Source: Pseudotabrizicola alkalilacus
GTDB lineage: Bacteria > Pseudomonadota > Alphaproteobacteria > Rhodobacterales > Rhodobacteraceae
Length of the DNA stretch: 64,000 bases
Assembly: GCF_003443995.1 (NCBI RefSeq)
Contig: NZ_QWEY01000001.1
Span: forward strand, 434,001 to 498,000
Direction: 5' to 3'
Part shown: positions 38,331 to 45,959 of the stretch, piece after piece
Layout of the letters: every line of letters starts with the position of its first letter
Position numbering within the stretch: the first letter of the stretch is position 1
The notes under the pieces: model-generated
Told to the model about the DNA's origin: nothing
What the model saw: the letters and a program-made list of their open reading frames with translations, nothing else
Databases searched by the model: none
Made by a program: the position numbers and the translations under genes

Positions 38331-38864
38331 ATGAATCGTATTATGATCGTCGGCCAGCCGGGGTCGGGGAAATCGACGCTGGCGCGGGCCTTGGGCGAAC
38401 AGTCCGGGCTGCCGGTGGTGCATATTGATCACATCCACTGGATGCCGGGCTGGATCGAGCGGCCGCGCGATGAGAAGACCCGGCTGTGCCACGCGGCCGA
38501 GGCGGGTGAGGCCTGGATCTTTGAGGGCGGGCATTCGGCGACCTGGACCAACCGGCTGGCGCGGGCGGAGATGCTGATCTGGCTGGATCTGCCGCTCTGG
38601 CTGCGATTCGGCCGGGTGGTGTGGCGCACGCTGCGCTATCAGGGCCGCAATCGCCCCGACCTGCCCCCCGATTGCCCGGAGGGGTTTCACCGCGAAACGC
38701 TGCCGTTCTGGCGCTTTATCTGGCGCACGCGCCACACCTCGCGGGCGGGGATCCAGCGGCTGTGGGACAACGCCCCTGCGAGCAAGCAGCGGGTGCGCCT
38801 GACCTCGGCGCGCGCGGTGCGGCGGTTTGTGCGCGGCTTTGGCGATCAGTCGGGGGTGCGATAG
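38331..38864 (+). CDS. P-loop kinase, adenylate-kinase/topology-modulation-protein-like
   Basis: A 177-residue protein with Walker A GQPGSGKSTLA at residues 8-18, IDHIHWMPGW and then LIWLDLPLWLRFGRVVWRTL, the pattern of small AAA/adenylate-kinase-like proteins often annotated as FlaR or DNA topology modulation proteins. A phosphotransfer reaction on a small molecule is likely but the substrate is unknown. The ATG at 38331 was chosen because the Rossmann strand begins there. Its 3' end overlaps a convergent cupin gene by 19 bp. Confidence 0.8.
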   Translation: MNRIMIVGQPGSGKSTLARALGEQSGLPVVHIDHIHWMPGWIERPRDEKTRLCHAAEAGEAWIFEGGHSATWTNRLARAEMLIWLDLPLWLRFGRVVWRTLRYQGRNRPDLPPDCPEGFHRETLPFWRFIWRTRHTSRAGIQRLWDNAPASKQRVRLTSARAVRRFVRGFGDQSGVR

Positions 38865-39322
38865 GGCGAGTCGGCGGGCTGGCCCTGCAGGTCGGTATAG
38901 CGGCGCTGGAGCGGGCTGCGGGTGACGTGCAGCACGCGGTCGTGGTCGGGGTAGGTGACCACGTCCGCAGGGCTACGGGTGCCGATCACCAGATAGCGAG
39001 CCTCGGCTATGCTGTGGTTGTGCAGGCAATGGCCCAGCGGCGTACCCGCCTTGAAGGTGGCGGTGTCGCCGGGGCGCAGGAAGGTGGTGGTGTCACCCTC
39101 AACCAGCGTGACCTCACCCGCCAGCATATGGATCATCTCATCCTCATGCGCGTGCCAGTGCTTGAGCGAAGAGGCGGAGCCGGGGGGCAGGATTTCGATA
39201 AAGGCGCCGAACTGGGTCAGGTCGCCGGTGTCGGACAACAGCAGCGCGCGGTAGGGGCCGCTGGCGGAGTCGGTCCCGTCAGAGCTGTCGGTCAGGGCTT
39301 CGGCAAGCGGGAAGTGGGGCAT
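38846..39322 (-). CDS. Cupin-domain protein
   Basis: A 158-residue cupin. The beta-barrel motifs are recognisable as LKHWHAHEDEMIHMLAGEVTLVEG (cupin motif 1 with two His and Glu metal ligands) and GTPLGHCLHNHSIAEARYLVIG (motif 2). Proteins of this form are often described as transcriptional-regulator-like or sugar-binding cupins, and the function is open. It begins with an AAAGGAG ribosome site at 39322. Confidence 0.85.
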   Translation of the reverse strand: MPHFPLAEALTDSSDGTDSASGPYRALLLSDTGDLTQFGAFIEILPPGSASSLKHWHAHEDEMIHMLAGEVTLVEGDTTTFLRPGDTATFKAGTPLGHCLHNHSIAEARYLVIGTRSPADVVTYPDHDRVLHVTRSPLQRRYTDLQGQPADSPYRTPD

Positions 39323-39360
39323 CGCGGCTCTCCTTTGCGGCAGGATGGCCGGGGCGTGGG

Positions 39361-39390
39361 CAAAAGAAAAGGGCCGCCCGGAGGCGGCCC
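39361..39390 (-). terminator. Rho-independent terminator of the Bax-inhibitor-1 family gene
   Basis: On the minus strand GGGCCGCC-TCCG-GGCGGCCC is followed by TTTTCTTTTG, 24 bp past the stop codon at 39414. Confidence 0.9.
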
Positions 39391-39413
39391 TGTCGCAGTC
39401 AGTTTCTATCGTG

Positions 39414-40136
39414 TTATTCGCGGTTGCCCATGAACGACAGCAGGAACATGAACATGTTGATGAAGTCGAGGTAGAGCCGCAGCGCGCCCATGATGGCGGA
39501 TTTGCCGAGCCATTCCTGATCCATCGACATCGAATGCTGGATGTATTCGTTCTTGATGCTTTGCGTGTCATAGGCGGTGAGGCCGGCAAAGATCAGGATG
39601 CCGATCACCGAGATGGCGAATTGCAGCGCCGATGAGCCGAGGAAGATGTTGACGATCGAGGCCACGATCAGACCGATCAGACCCATCAGCAGGAAGGTGC
39701 CCATGCCGGAGAGGTCTTTTTTGGTGGTGTAGCCATAGAGCGACAGGCCGGCAAAGGCGATTGCGGTCGCAAAGAAGGTCTGCGCGATCGAGATCCCGGT
39801 GTAGATGGCAAAGATATAGCTGATCGACAGGCCCATCAGCGCGGCGAAGGTGTAGAAGAACAGCTGTGCTGCCGCAGCGGACAGGCGGTTGATCAGCGCG
39901 CCAAAGGCGAACACCATGATCAGCGGGGCGAACATCACCAGCCACTTCAGCGGGGTGCCGAAAATAGCGGCGAGCATCGCGTCATTGGTGCCAACAGCCC
40001 AGGCCACGCCGCCCGTCAGCACCATGCCGACGGACATCAGCCCGTAAACCTTGTTCATGTGGGCGCGAAGGCCCTCGTCCAGCTGGGCGGCGCGTACACC
40101 TGCGCCGGCTGTACGGATCGTTGTATAGTCAGCCAT
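39414..40136 (-). CDS. Bax inhibitor-1/YccA family membrane protein
   Basis: A 240-residue protein with seven predicted TM helices and the BI-1 family markers: an N-terminal region ending in VYGLMSVGMVLTGGVAWAVG, TFAALMGLSISYIFAIYTG in the middle and LTAYDTQSIKN near the end, the segment holding the pH-sensing aspartates of this family. Bacterial members are calcium-leak channels or regulators of membrane proteases. It is transcribed alone, with its own terminator. Confidence 0.92.
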   Translation of the reverse strand: MADYTTIRTAGAGVRAAQLDEGLRAHMNKVYGLMSVGMVLTGGVAWAVGTNDAMLAAIFGTPLKWLVMFAPLIMVFAFGALINRLSAAAAQLFFYTFAALMGLSISYIFAIYTGISIAQTFFATAIAFAGLSLYGYTTKKDLSGMGTFLLMGLIGLIVASIVNIFLGSSALQFAISVIGILIFAGLTAYDTQSIKNEYIQHSMSMDQEWLGKSAIMGALRLYLDFINMFMFLLSFMGNRE

Positions 40137-40283
40137 GTGATAGCCTCCGAATTGACCCCATGCCCCGCGCGGTTCGTCCGCACGGGATTTTATGGTCTTA
40201 ATATCGGCAAGGATGCCGCCGGTTTCAAGGATTTCCGGTCCATAGCGGTGCCTAAAATCAGAGTTTTCGGCGATAGGTGTCGG

Positions 40284-40526
40284 TCAGGCCAGAATACGGC
40301 CGTTCCAGTTGGCGGGAATATCCCACATCGGGCGTTCGGCCTCGGTCACGGCCTGGTCACGGGTCAGGCCGATATCGGCCAAGGTGCGGTCGTCGAGCCG
40401 GGCGAGAAACTGGCGCTGGCGGTGCGCGGCAAGGGCCGAGCGCACGAGCGTCAAAAGGCGCGGGGCGCTGCCAGCCGACTGCACGCGCCGGGTGGCGATC
40501 GTGGCGGTGTGGAGCGAGGCAAACAT
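40284..40526 (-). CDS. DUF1127 small protein
   Basis: An 80-residue basic protein with the DUF1127 core in its C-terminal half: RQRQFLARLDDRTLADIGLTRDQAVTEAERPMWD. Small DUF1127 proteins in alphaproteobacteria influence RNA turnover and phosphate or stress physiology, and some bind RNA. The ATG at 40526 has an AAAGGAA ribosome site. It is divergent from a LysR regulator, a pairing that suggests it may be that regulator's target. Confidence 0.88.
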   Translation of the reverse strand: MFASLHTATIATRRVQSAGSAPRLLTLVRSALAAHRQRQFLARLDDRTLADIGLTRDQAVTEAERPMWDIPANWNGRILA

Positions 40527-40638
40527 GGTCTTTCCTTTCAGGGTCATCATCAACTGTGACGAAGCGCGCAGCGTTCTCAAATCACTTGCCTCTGATAGCC
40601 GAATCATCAACATTAGAAAAGTGAATGCTTTTGAACTC

Positions 40639-40656
40639 TCACATCAGGATTTGTGA
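40639..40656. promoter_or_regulatory. Palindrome overlapping the LysR ribosome site
   Basis: TCACA-N8-TGTGA encloses the AGGA ribosome-site sequence just before the LysR start. It could be an autoregulatory binding site or a small RNA hairpin covering the ribosome site. Confidence 0.4.
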
Positions 40657-40657
40657 T

Positions 40658-41533
40658 ATGGCCCGCAATCTGGACCTGACCGCGCTGCGGTCTTTTGTGG
40701 CGGTGGCCGATGCGGGCGGGGTGACGCGGGCCTCGGGGTTTCTGAACCTGACGCAATCGGCGGTGTCGATGCAGATCAAGCGGCTGGAAGAGATGCTGGG
40801 GGTCGACGTGCTGGACCGCTCGGGCCGGCAGGTGGCGCTGACAGCGGCGGGGGAGCAGTTGCTGGGCTATGCGCGCAGGATGCTGGCCCTGAACGACGAG
40901 GTGATGGAGCGGCTGACGCGCGACCCGCATGAGGGCGAGGTGGTGCTGGGGGTTCCGCATGACATCGTCTATCCGGTGATCCCGCAGGTGTTGCAGCATT
41001 TTGCCCGCAGCTTTCCCCGGATGAAAGTGTCGCTGATTTCCTCCTTTACCCGCGTGCTGAAAACCCAGTTTGGCCGGGGCGAGTGTGACATTATTCTGAC
41101 CACCGAAGACGGGGTTGATCCGGGCGGGGTGACGCTGGCCGAATTGCCGCTGGTCTGGGTCGGGGCACCGGGCGGTGTGGCGTGGAAGGGGCGGCCGCTG
41201 AAGCTGGCCTATGAGCACAACTGCATCTTCCGGCAGGGCGTGCAGGCGGCGCTGGACCGGGCGGGCATCGCCTGGCAGATGGCGGTGGAAAGCGACAGCA
41301 CCCGCACGATCGAGGCCAGCGTCAGCGCCGATCTGGCGGTGCATACCGTGCTGGCCGGATCGGAGCCGCCCTATGTGGAGCGGATCAGCCATGGCGGCAC
41401 CTTGCCCGACCTGAAGCGGATGAAGGTCAACCTCTATGTCGCCGATCCGGCGCACAGCCCGGCGGTGCTGGAAATGGCGGCGATGATCCAGCGGGCGTAT
41501 CAGGCGCGCGGCGTGGTGCGGGCGGTGGGATAA
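40658..41533 (+). CDS. LysR-family transcriptional regulator
   Basis: A 291-residue LysR protein. The N-terminal winged HTH reads LDLTALRSFVAVADAGGVTRASGFLNLTQSAVSMQIKRLEEMLGVDVLDRSGRQVALTAAGEQLL with the typical S-A-V-S-x-Q-I-K-x-LE core. The rest is the periplasmic-binding-protein-like co-inducer domain. Its ligand is unknown. It is divergent from a DUF1127 gene, the probable target. The ATG at 40658 was chosen since the HTH begins directly after it; an upstream frame start at 40625 lacks a ribosome site. Confidence 0.9.
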   Translation: MARNLDLTALRSFVAVADAGGVTRASGFLNLTQSAVSMQIKRLEEMLGVDVLDRSGRQVALTAAGEQLLGYARRMLALNDEVMERLTRDPHEGEVVLGVPHDIVYPVIPQVLQHFARSFPRMKVSLISSFTRVLKTQFGRGECDIILTTEDGVDPGGVTLAELPLVWVGAPGGVAWKGRPLKLAYEHNCIFRQGVQAALDRAGIAWQMAVESDSTRTIEASVSADLAVHTVLAGSEPPYVERISHGGTLPDLKRMKVNLYVADPAHSPAVLEMAAMIQRAYQARGVVRAVG

Positions 41534-41557
41534 GCAGTCCGGGCGCTGCGCGCAGCG

Positions 41558-42922
41558 TCAGTCTTTGGCAGAGTCGTCCTTGGCAGGGCAGGATCGGCGG
41601 GATTTGCGCCACTGGTGCAGCGGCAGGGTGGGGTCGGGTGTCCAGCCCACACGCGTCTTGGCGACCGCGATCCGCTGTGTGCCGTAGATCGAGGCATGGC
41701 CCGAGGCGGCATAGGCGGTGAAACAGCCGATGGCCAACGGCACGGCATGGGTGGCGCCGAACAACTCGATCCCCATGATCATGCAGGCCAGCGGCGTGTT
41801 GGTCGCCCCGGCAAAGACCGCGACAAAGCCGATGGCGGCCATCAGGTCGGTGGGCACGCCCATCAGCGCGCCCAGTGCCACGCCAAGCGCTGCGCCGATG
41901 AAGAACAGCGGCGTCACCTCACCGCCCTTGAACCCGGCAGACAGGGTGATGACGGTGAACAGGAATTTCCAGAACCAGCTGGTGTAATCGGTCAGGCCCG
42001 GTTGCAGAAAACCGGTCAGTGTGGGATCGCCGGGGATCGCACTCCAGACGCCAAGGCCCAGATAGGCGCGGGTATCCAGCGCGTAGACCAGCCCGATGAT
42101 CAGCGCCGAGGCGATGACAGGGCGCAGCGGCGCATAGGGCACAAAGCGCGTCCACAGCGCTGTCAGCCCATGCGACGCCTCGGCAAAGGCGCGGGCGCAG
42201 AGGCCAAAGGCCAGTCCGGCCACCGCGACCTTGGCATAAAGCAGGATGTCGACGCCGAACCAGCCGGTGATTTCGCTGGGGATAAAGCTGATCTCGTAAT
42301 GCACATGACCGACGCCCCAGGCCAGCACGGTCCAGTGACCCACCAGCGCGGCCAACAGCGCGGGCAACAGCGCATCATACTGGATGCGCCCGATCATCAG
42401 CACCTCCAGCGCAAAGATCGCCCCCGCCAGCGGCGTGCCAAAGACCGCGCCAAACCCCGCCGCAATGCCGCAGATCAGCAGGATACGCATCGACGGCGCC
42501 TCCAGAGACAGCCGCCGCCCCAGCCCCCCGGCCAGCGCGCCGCCGATCTGCACCGCTGTCCCCTCGCGCCCGGCAGAGCCGCCGACCAGATGGGTCAGCA
42601 CGGTCGAGACCAGAATAAACGGCGCCATGCGCAGCGGCACGCCGCCGCCGGGCTGGTGGATTTCATCCACGATAAGGCTGTTGCCACCACCCGACGCGCC
42701 GCCAAACCGCTGATAGGCCCAGACCATCGCAAAGCCCGCCACCGGCATCAGCCAGATCAGCCAAGGCAGATCAAAGCGGGTTTGTGTGGCCCATTCCAGC
42801 GACCACAGAAACAGCGCGACCGCCGATCCGACCGCGACCGACAGCGGGACCAGAACCGCCAGCCAGAATGCCAGACGGGACAGCTTGCGCCCTTGCCGGT
42901 GAAAAAAGCCGTGATCGCGCAT
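41558..42922 (-). CDS. ClC-family antiporter/channel with fluoride-type (CLC-F) signatures
   Basis: A 454-residue ClC protein with ten or more TM helices. The gate segment is GREGT (118-122, gating E120) instead of the chloride-type GREGP. The anion-coordinating GSGIP motif is replaced by a [14 protein letters not shown] segment (78-91). Both changes match the CLC-F group of fluoride/proton antiporters, which expel fluoride, rather than chloride ClCs. The [20 protein letters not shown] segment is standard for the family. I found no fluoride riboswitch upstream. ClC membership is certain; fluoride specificity is inferred from these motifs. Confidence 0.85.
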   Translation of the reverse strand: MRDHGFFHRQGRKLSRLAFWLAVLVPLSVAVGSAVALFLWSLEWATQTRFDLPWLIWLMPVAGFAMVWAYQRFGGASGGGNSLIVDEIHQPGGGVPLRMAPFILVSTVLTHLVGGSAGREGTAVQIGGALAGGLGRRLSLEAPSMRILLICGIAAGFGAVFGTPLAGAIFALEVLMIGRIQYDALLPALLAALVGHWTVLAWGVGHVHYEISFIPSEITGWFGVDILLYAKVAVAGLAFGLCARAFAEASHGLTALWTRFVPYAPLRPVIASALIIGLVYALDTRAYLGLGVWSAIPGDPTLTGFLQPGLTDYTSWFWKFLFTVITLSAGFKGGEVTPLFFIGAALGVALGALMGVPTDLMAAIGFVAVFAGATNTPLACMIMGIELFGATHAVPLAIGCFTAYAASGHASIYGTQRIAVAKTRVGWTPDPTLPLHQWRKSRRSCPAKDDSAKD

Positions 42923-43128
42923 ACCCGTGTCTCCGCCGTTAGGTGCAGTCTTGTGCCAGATGGACCGCCGTTTTGTCTTACCTGCCCCATCTTGGCGGAC
43001 AAGCCCCGGCTTTGGCTGGCGCGGGCCTTTGCGGCGTTCTGCGCAGAGCGGTCACGCCGGAGGAAGGCGTACGCAACTGTTTTGGGTCAGTTGCGGGCAA
43101 ACGTAAACAAATCCCTAATCTCAAATGC

Positions 43129-43173
43129 CAAGGGGTTGATTTCAAAGGGTGCGAGCCTGTGTAACACAGTGGG
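43129..43173 (+). repeat. Two-block intergenic motif, copy 2
   Basis: TGATTTCAAAGGG, ten bases, TGTAACACAG, as in the copy at 33108-33152 but on the plus strand. It lies in the 272-bp gap between the quinone oxidoreductase 3' end and the ClC start; nothing else in that gap is recognisable. Confidence 0.7.
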
Positions 43174-43194
43174 CACGGGCTCTGCCATCACCCG

Positions 43195-44157
43195 TCACGC
43201 GATCCCGATCACCACCTTGCCCGTCGCCTTGCGCCCCTGCAGCAGGGCCAGCCCTTCGGGCAAGGCCTCCATCGGCAGGTGGTGCGAAATATGGGGGCGC
43301 AGGCCACCCTCGGCGTACCAGCCCATCAGGGTGGCAAGGCTTTGGGTGACCAGATGCGGCGCAAAGTCAAGGTAAGCGCCCCACCAGAAGCCGATGACCG
43401 AGATATTCTTGACCAGCAGGATATTGGCGGCGGGCTTTGGCACCTCACCCCCGGCAAAGCCGATGCAGAGCAGGCGGCCATCGGGGCGGGTGGCGCGCAG
43501 GGCGGCGTCAAAGCCGGGGCCACCGACCGCATCATAGACCACATCCACGCCGCCAAGCGCCTTGAGCTGGTCCTTCAGATCGGGCACGTCGCTGTCGATC
43601 AGGTGATCCGCCCCGGCTGCCCGTGCCACCGCCAGCTTCTCCGCCCCGCGCGCGGTGGCGATAACCCGTGCCCCCATGCGTTTGCCGACCTCCACCGCCG
43701 TCAGCCCCACACCACCTGCCGCGCCGGTGACCAGCAGCGTCTCGCCGGGCTGCAGGCGCGCCTTGTGCCAGAGCGCGAGGTGCGAGGTGCCGTAGGCGAT
43801 CAGAAAGGCGCTGGCATGGTCATAGGGCATGGCACCCGGAACCGGGATCAGCCGGTCGGCGGGAAAGACGCCATATTCGGCCAGCCCGCCATGCCCGGCA
43901 TAGCAGGCAACGCGGGTGCCGGGGGCAGGGCCGGTGGTGTCGGGGCCAAGGGCCACGACCTCTCCCGCCAGCTCCAGCCCTGGAGTAAATGGCAGCGGCG
44001 GTTTTGACTGATACTTGCCCTCGGCCATCAGCAGATCGGCAAAGTTCAGCGCGCAGGCGTGGATCCGCACCAGCGCCTGACCCGCAGCCGGGGTCGGGAG
44101 GGCGGCGTCAATCAGGCGGGCGGGGGTGGAGAGGCTGTCGATCTGCCAGGCGCGCAT
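43195..44157 (-). CDS. NADPH:quinone oxidoreductase family protein (zinc-free MDR)
   Basis: A 320-residue medium-chain reductase of the quinone oxidoreductase branch. HACALNFADLLMAEGKY in the N-terminal catalytic domain lacks the zinc cysteine, and the NADPH site is TGAAGGVGLTAVEVGKRMGARVIATARG (AAGGVG), both typical of QOR and enoyl reductase-like MDRs. It may reduce quinones or enoyl compounds with NADPH; the substrate is not determined. It stands alone. Confidence 0.88.
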   Translation of the reverse strand: MRAWQIDSLSTPARLIDAALPTPAAGQALVRIHACALNFADLLMAEGKYQSKPPLPFTPGLELAGEVVALGPDTTGPAPGTRVACYAGHGGLAEYGVFPADRLIPVPGAMPYDHASAFLIAYGTSHLALWHKARLQPGETLLVTGAAGGVGLTAVEVGKRMGARVIATARGAEKLAVARAAGADHLIDSDVPDLKDQLKALGGVDVVYDAVGGPGFDAALRATRPDGRLLCIGFAGGEVPKPAANILLVKNISVIGFWWGAYLDFAPHLVTQSLATLMGWYAEGGLRPHISHHLPMEALPEGLALLQGRKATGKVVIGIA

Positions 44158-44272
44158 CAGGGTATCCTTTGGGGGGCTGAGGCAAGACTAATGCGGGGCG
44201 GCAGGCGGAACCAGTGGCAAGCGAGTCGCAGGGCTGACGGAGCCGCATTACCCGCCAATCTGCAAATCCGTC

Positions 44273-44296
44273 GCAAAATGCAAAGCAAAATGCAAA
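44273..44296 (+). repeat. Two tandem GCAAAATGCAAA 12-mers
   Basis: Two perfect head-to-tail copies, about 150 bp upstream of the -24/-12 promoter of the Xre gene, in an otherwise featureless part of the 44158-44499 gap. Their placement is compatible with activator binding sites. Confidence 0.55.
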
Positions 44297-44444
44297 ACAC
44301 GCTGGGCGCGAGTGTCTGGCTTGCGTATTCTTCTGCAGGTAAGCCGGGGCCAATTTTGGTCAGTTGTGCAATTCAGGCAGCGTAATCGGGTTCACAAGGG
44401 GCAGACTGTGTAAAAATCTTGGCATGAACGGAAATTTCGTTGCG

Positions 44445-44461
44445 TTGGCACAAGAGTTGCT
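44445..44461 (+). promoter_or_regulatory. Near-perfect sigma-54 promoter before the Xre-type gene
   Basis: TTGGCACAAGAGTTGCT matches the -24/-12 consensus TTGGCACG-N4-TTGCW at every fixed base but one and keeps GG-N10-GC. It ends 38 bp before the start codon at 44500. An overlapping TTGGCA/TATGTA pair with 17-bp spacing could instead serve sigma-70, but its -10 match is poor. Confidence 0.6.
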
Positions 44462-44499
44462 TGTGTATATGTAGGGGACTTACAGAGTCGGAGAGTCAA

Positions 44500-44865
44500 A
44501 TGAAACACCCAGTCGACGCCCATGTTGGGAAACGGATCCGCCATCGCCGCTGGATGGTGGGTATGACCCAGCAGCAACTCGCGGATAAGGTCGGGATCAA
44601 GTTCCAGCAGATCCAGAAGTACGAAACCGGCATGAACCGCGTGAGCGCGTCCCGCCTGTGGGATATCGCCGAGACGCTGGGTGTGCAGATCTCGTTCTTC
44701 TTTGAGGGCCTGTCGGCAGAGGGTTCCGTGCCCGCCGCTGCACCCGCTGGCGATTTCTTTGCCGATAAGGAAGCGCTGGAACTGGTGCGGTCCTATTATG
44801 CGATTCCCGAAGCGCAGCGCCGCCGTTTGTTCGATCTGGCCCGCGTGCTGAGCGAAGCGGCCTGA
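44500..44865 (+). CDS. Xre-type helix-turn-helix regulator
   Basis: A 121-residue protein. Residues 8-65 are a Cro/C1-type HTH: GKRIRHRRWMVGMTQQQLADKVGIKFQQIQKYETGMNRVSASRLWDIAETLGV. The C-terminal half (FFADKEALELVRSYYAIPEAQRRRLFDLARVLSEAA) is helical and probably dimerises. Strongly similar proteins occur next to hisN in other Rhodobacteraceae. Start 44500 has a GGAGAG ribosome site. It is preceded by a sigma-54-like promoter. The target genes are unknown; hisN follows 113 bp downstream across a hairpin. Confidence 0.88.
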   Translation: MKHPVDAHVGKRIRHRRWMVGMTQQQLADKVGIKFQQIQKYETGMNRVSASRLWDIAETLGVQISFFFEGLSAEGSVPAAAPAGDFFADKEALELVRSYYAIPEAQRRRLFDLARVLSEAA

Positions 44866-44908
44866 GGCCGGGCCACAGTTGGCCCGGACCTGACGATGTT
44901 GAACTTGA

Positions 44909-44947
44909 CCCCGGCATGGGGCGGCGGTAGCGCCTGTCATGCCGGGG
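44909..44947 (+). other. Stem-loop between the Xre gene and hisN
   Basis: CCCCGGCATG (44909-44918) pairs perfectly with CATGCCGGGG (44938-44947) around a 19-base loop containing a further GGCG/CGCC pairing. No T-run follows. It may terminate the regulator transcript or attenuate hisN. Confidence 0.55.
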
Positions 44948-44978
44948 GCGTGCATGCCCCGTGTGAATCGGGGACTTC

Positions 44979-45779
44979 ATGGCCAATCTGAACACAGAGT
45001 TTCATCGTGATCTGATCGCAACCGCGCATGCGCTGGCAGATGCCGCGCGTGAGGCGACGCTTTTGCATTTCCGCAAGCCGGGCTTGCTTGCGGACAGCAA
45101 GGAAACCGCGCGGTTTGACCCGGTGACCGTCGCCGACCGGCTTGCCGAAGAGCGGATGCGGGCCATTCTGGCGCAGCGCCGGCCCGAGGACGCGATTCTG
45201 GGCGAGGAATACGGCGCAAAAGCGGGTACTTCGGGCCTGACCTGGGTGCTGGACCCGATTGACGGTACCCGTGGCTACCTGTCGGGCACGCCGACCTGGG
45301 GGGTGCTGATCTCGGTCGCCGATGAGAGCGGCCCGGTTTACGGCCTGATCGACCAGCCCTATATCCGCGAGCGGTTTGAGGGCGGCTTTGGTCTGGCCCG
45401 TGGGCAGGGGCCGTCGGGGGAGTTTGCGCTGGCCTGCCGGGCGGCGCGGCCGCTGGCAGATGCGATCATGCTGTCCACCTTTCCCGAAGTGGGCACGGCG
45501 GCGGAGCATCTGGCGTTCCGCCGGGTGGCCGACAGGGTGCGGCTGGTGCGCTATGGCATGGATTGCTATGGCTACGCGCTGATTGCTGCCGGGCAGATTG
45601 ATCTGGTGATCGAGGCCGGGCTGCAGCCCTATGACGTGCAGGCCCCGATTGCGGTGATCGAGGCGGCAGGCGGCGTGATGACCGACTGGCAGGGCAACCC
45701 GTGTCCTCAGGGCGGGCAGGTGCTGGCGGCGGCCAACGCGGCGGTGCACGCCGAGGCGCTGGCGGCTCTGAACGGGTGA
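44979..45779 (+). CDS. hisN: Histidinol-phosphatase, inositol-monophosphatase fold
   Basis: A 266-residue member of the IMPase superfamily, the class that supplies histidinol-phosphatase (HisN) in alphaproteobacteria and actinobacteria. Metal-binding motifs: GEEYG with E76/E77, LDPIDGTRGYLSG (D92, D95), and the C-terminal GLQPYDVQAPIAVIEAAGG. It removes phosphate from histidinol phosphate in the eighth step of histidine synthesis. Other IMPase activities cannot be excluded. A GGGGGCT terminator hairpin follows directly. Confidence 0.82.
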   Translation: MANLNTEFHRDLIATAHALADAAREATLLHFRKPGLLADSKETARFDPVTVADRLAEERMRAILAQRRPEDAILGEEYGAKAGTSGLTWVLDPIDGTRGYLSGTPTWGVLISVADESGPVYGLIDQPYIRERFEGGFGLARGQGPSGEFALACRAARPLADAIMLSTFPEVGTAAEHLAFRRVADRVRLVRYGMDCYGYALIAAGQIDLVIEAGLQPYDVQAPIAVIEAAGGVMTDWQGNPCPQGGQVLAAANAAVHAEALAALNG

Positions 45780-45781
45780 AA

Positions 45782-45846
45782 GGGGGCTTTCAGCCCCCTC
45801 GTCGCTGCGCTCCTCTCCCCCTGAGGATATTTTCAGACAGAAAATG
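45782..45846 (+). repeat. hisN terminator hairpin with GGATATTTTCAGACAG element
   Basis: GGGGGCT-TTC-AGCCCCC (45782-45798) is followed, after a C-rich stretch, by GGATATTTTCAGACAG and AAAATG (45825-45846). The order and much of the sequence equal the element after rnpB at 37793-37850, showing a dispersed repeat that includes a terminator. Confidence 0.75.
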
Positions 45847-45959
45847 GGATGGCTTGCGTTTTGTGAGCCGGTTTTGCTAATCTTTTCTTGCGGTGACCGA
45901 GTCCTTTCCCCTTCTGTCGGCCCGCCATAGGTTCCACCGAAGGGGCGGAGGAACCTGTT

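Noticed and set aside
42923-43194. Fluoride (crcB) riboswitch before the ClC gene
   Set aside because: I looked for the GGNGAUGG and CUGAUG/CCUNC core on the minus strand and could not form the pseudoknot fold. A covariance search would settle it.
44445-44473. Sigma-70 promoter TTGGCA-N17-TATGTA before the Xre gene
   Set aside because: The -10 match is poor, whereas the overlapping sequence fits the -24/-12 sigma-54 consensus with only one mismatch; kept only as an alternative.
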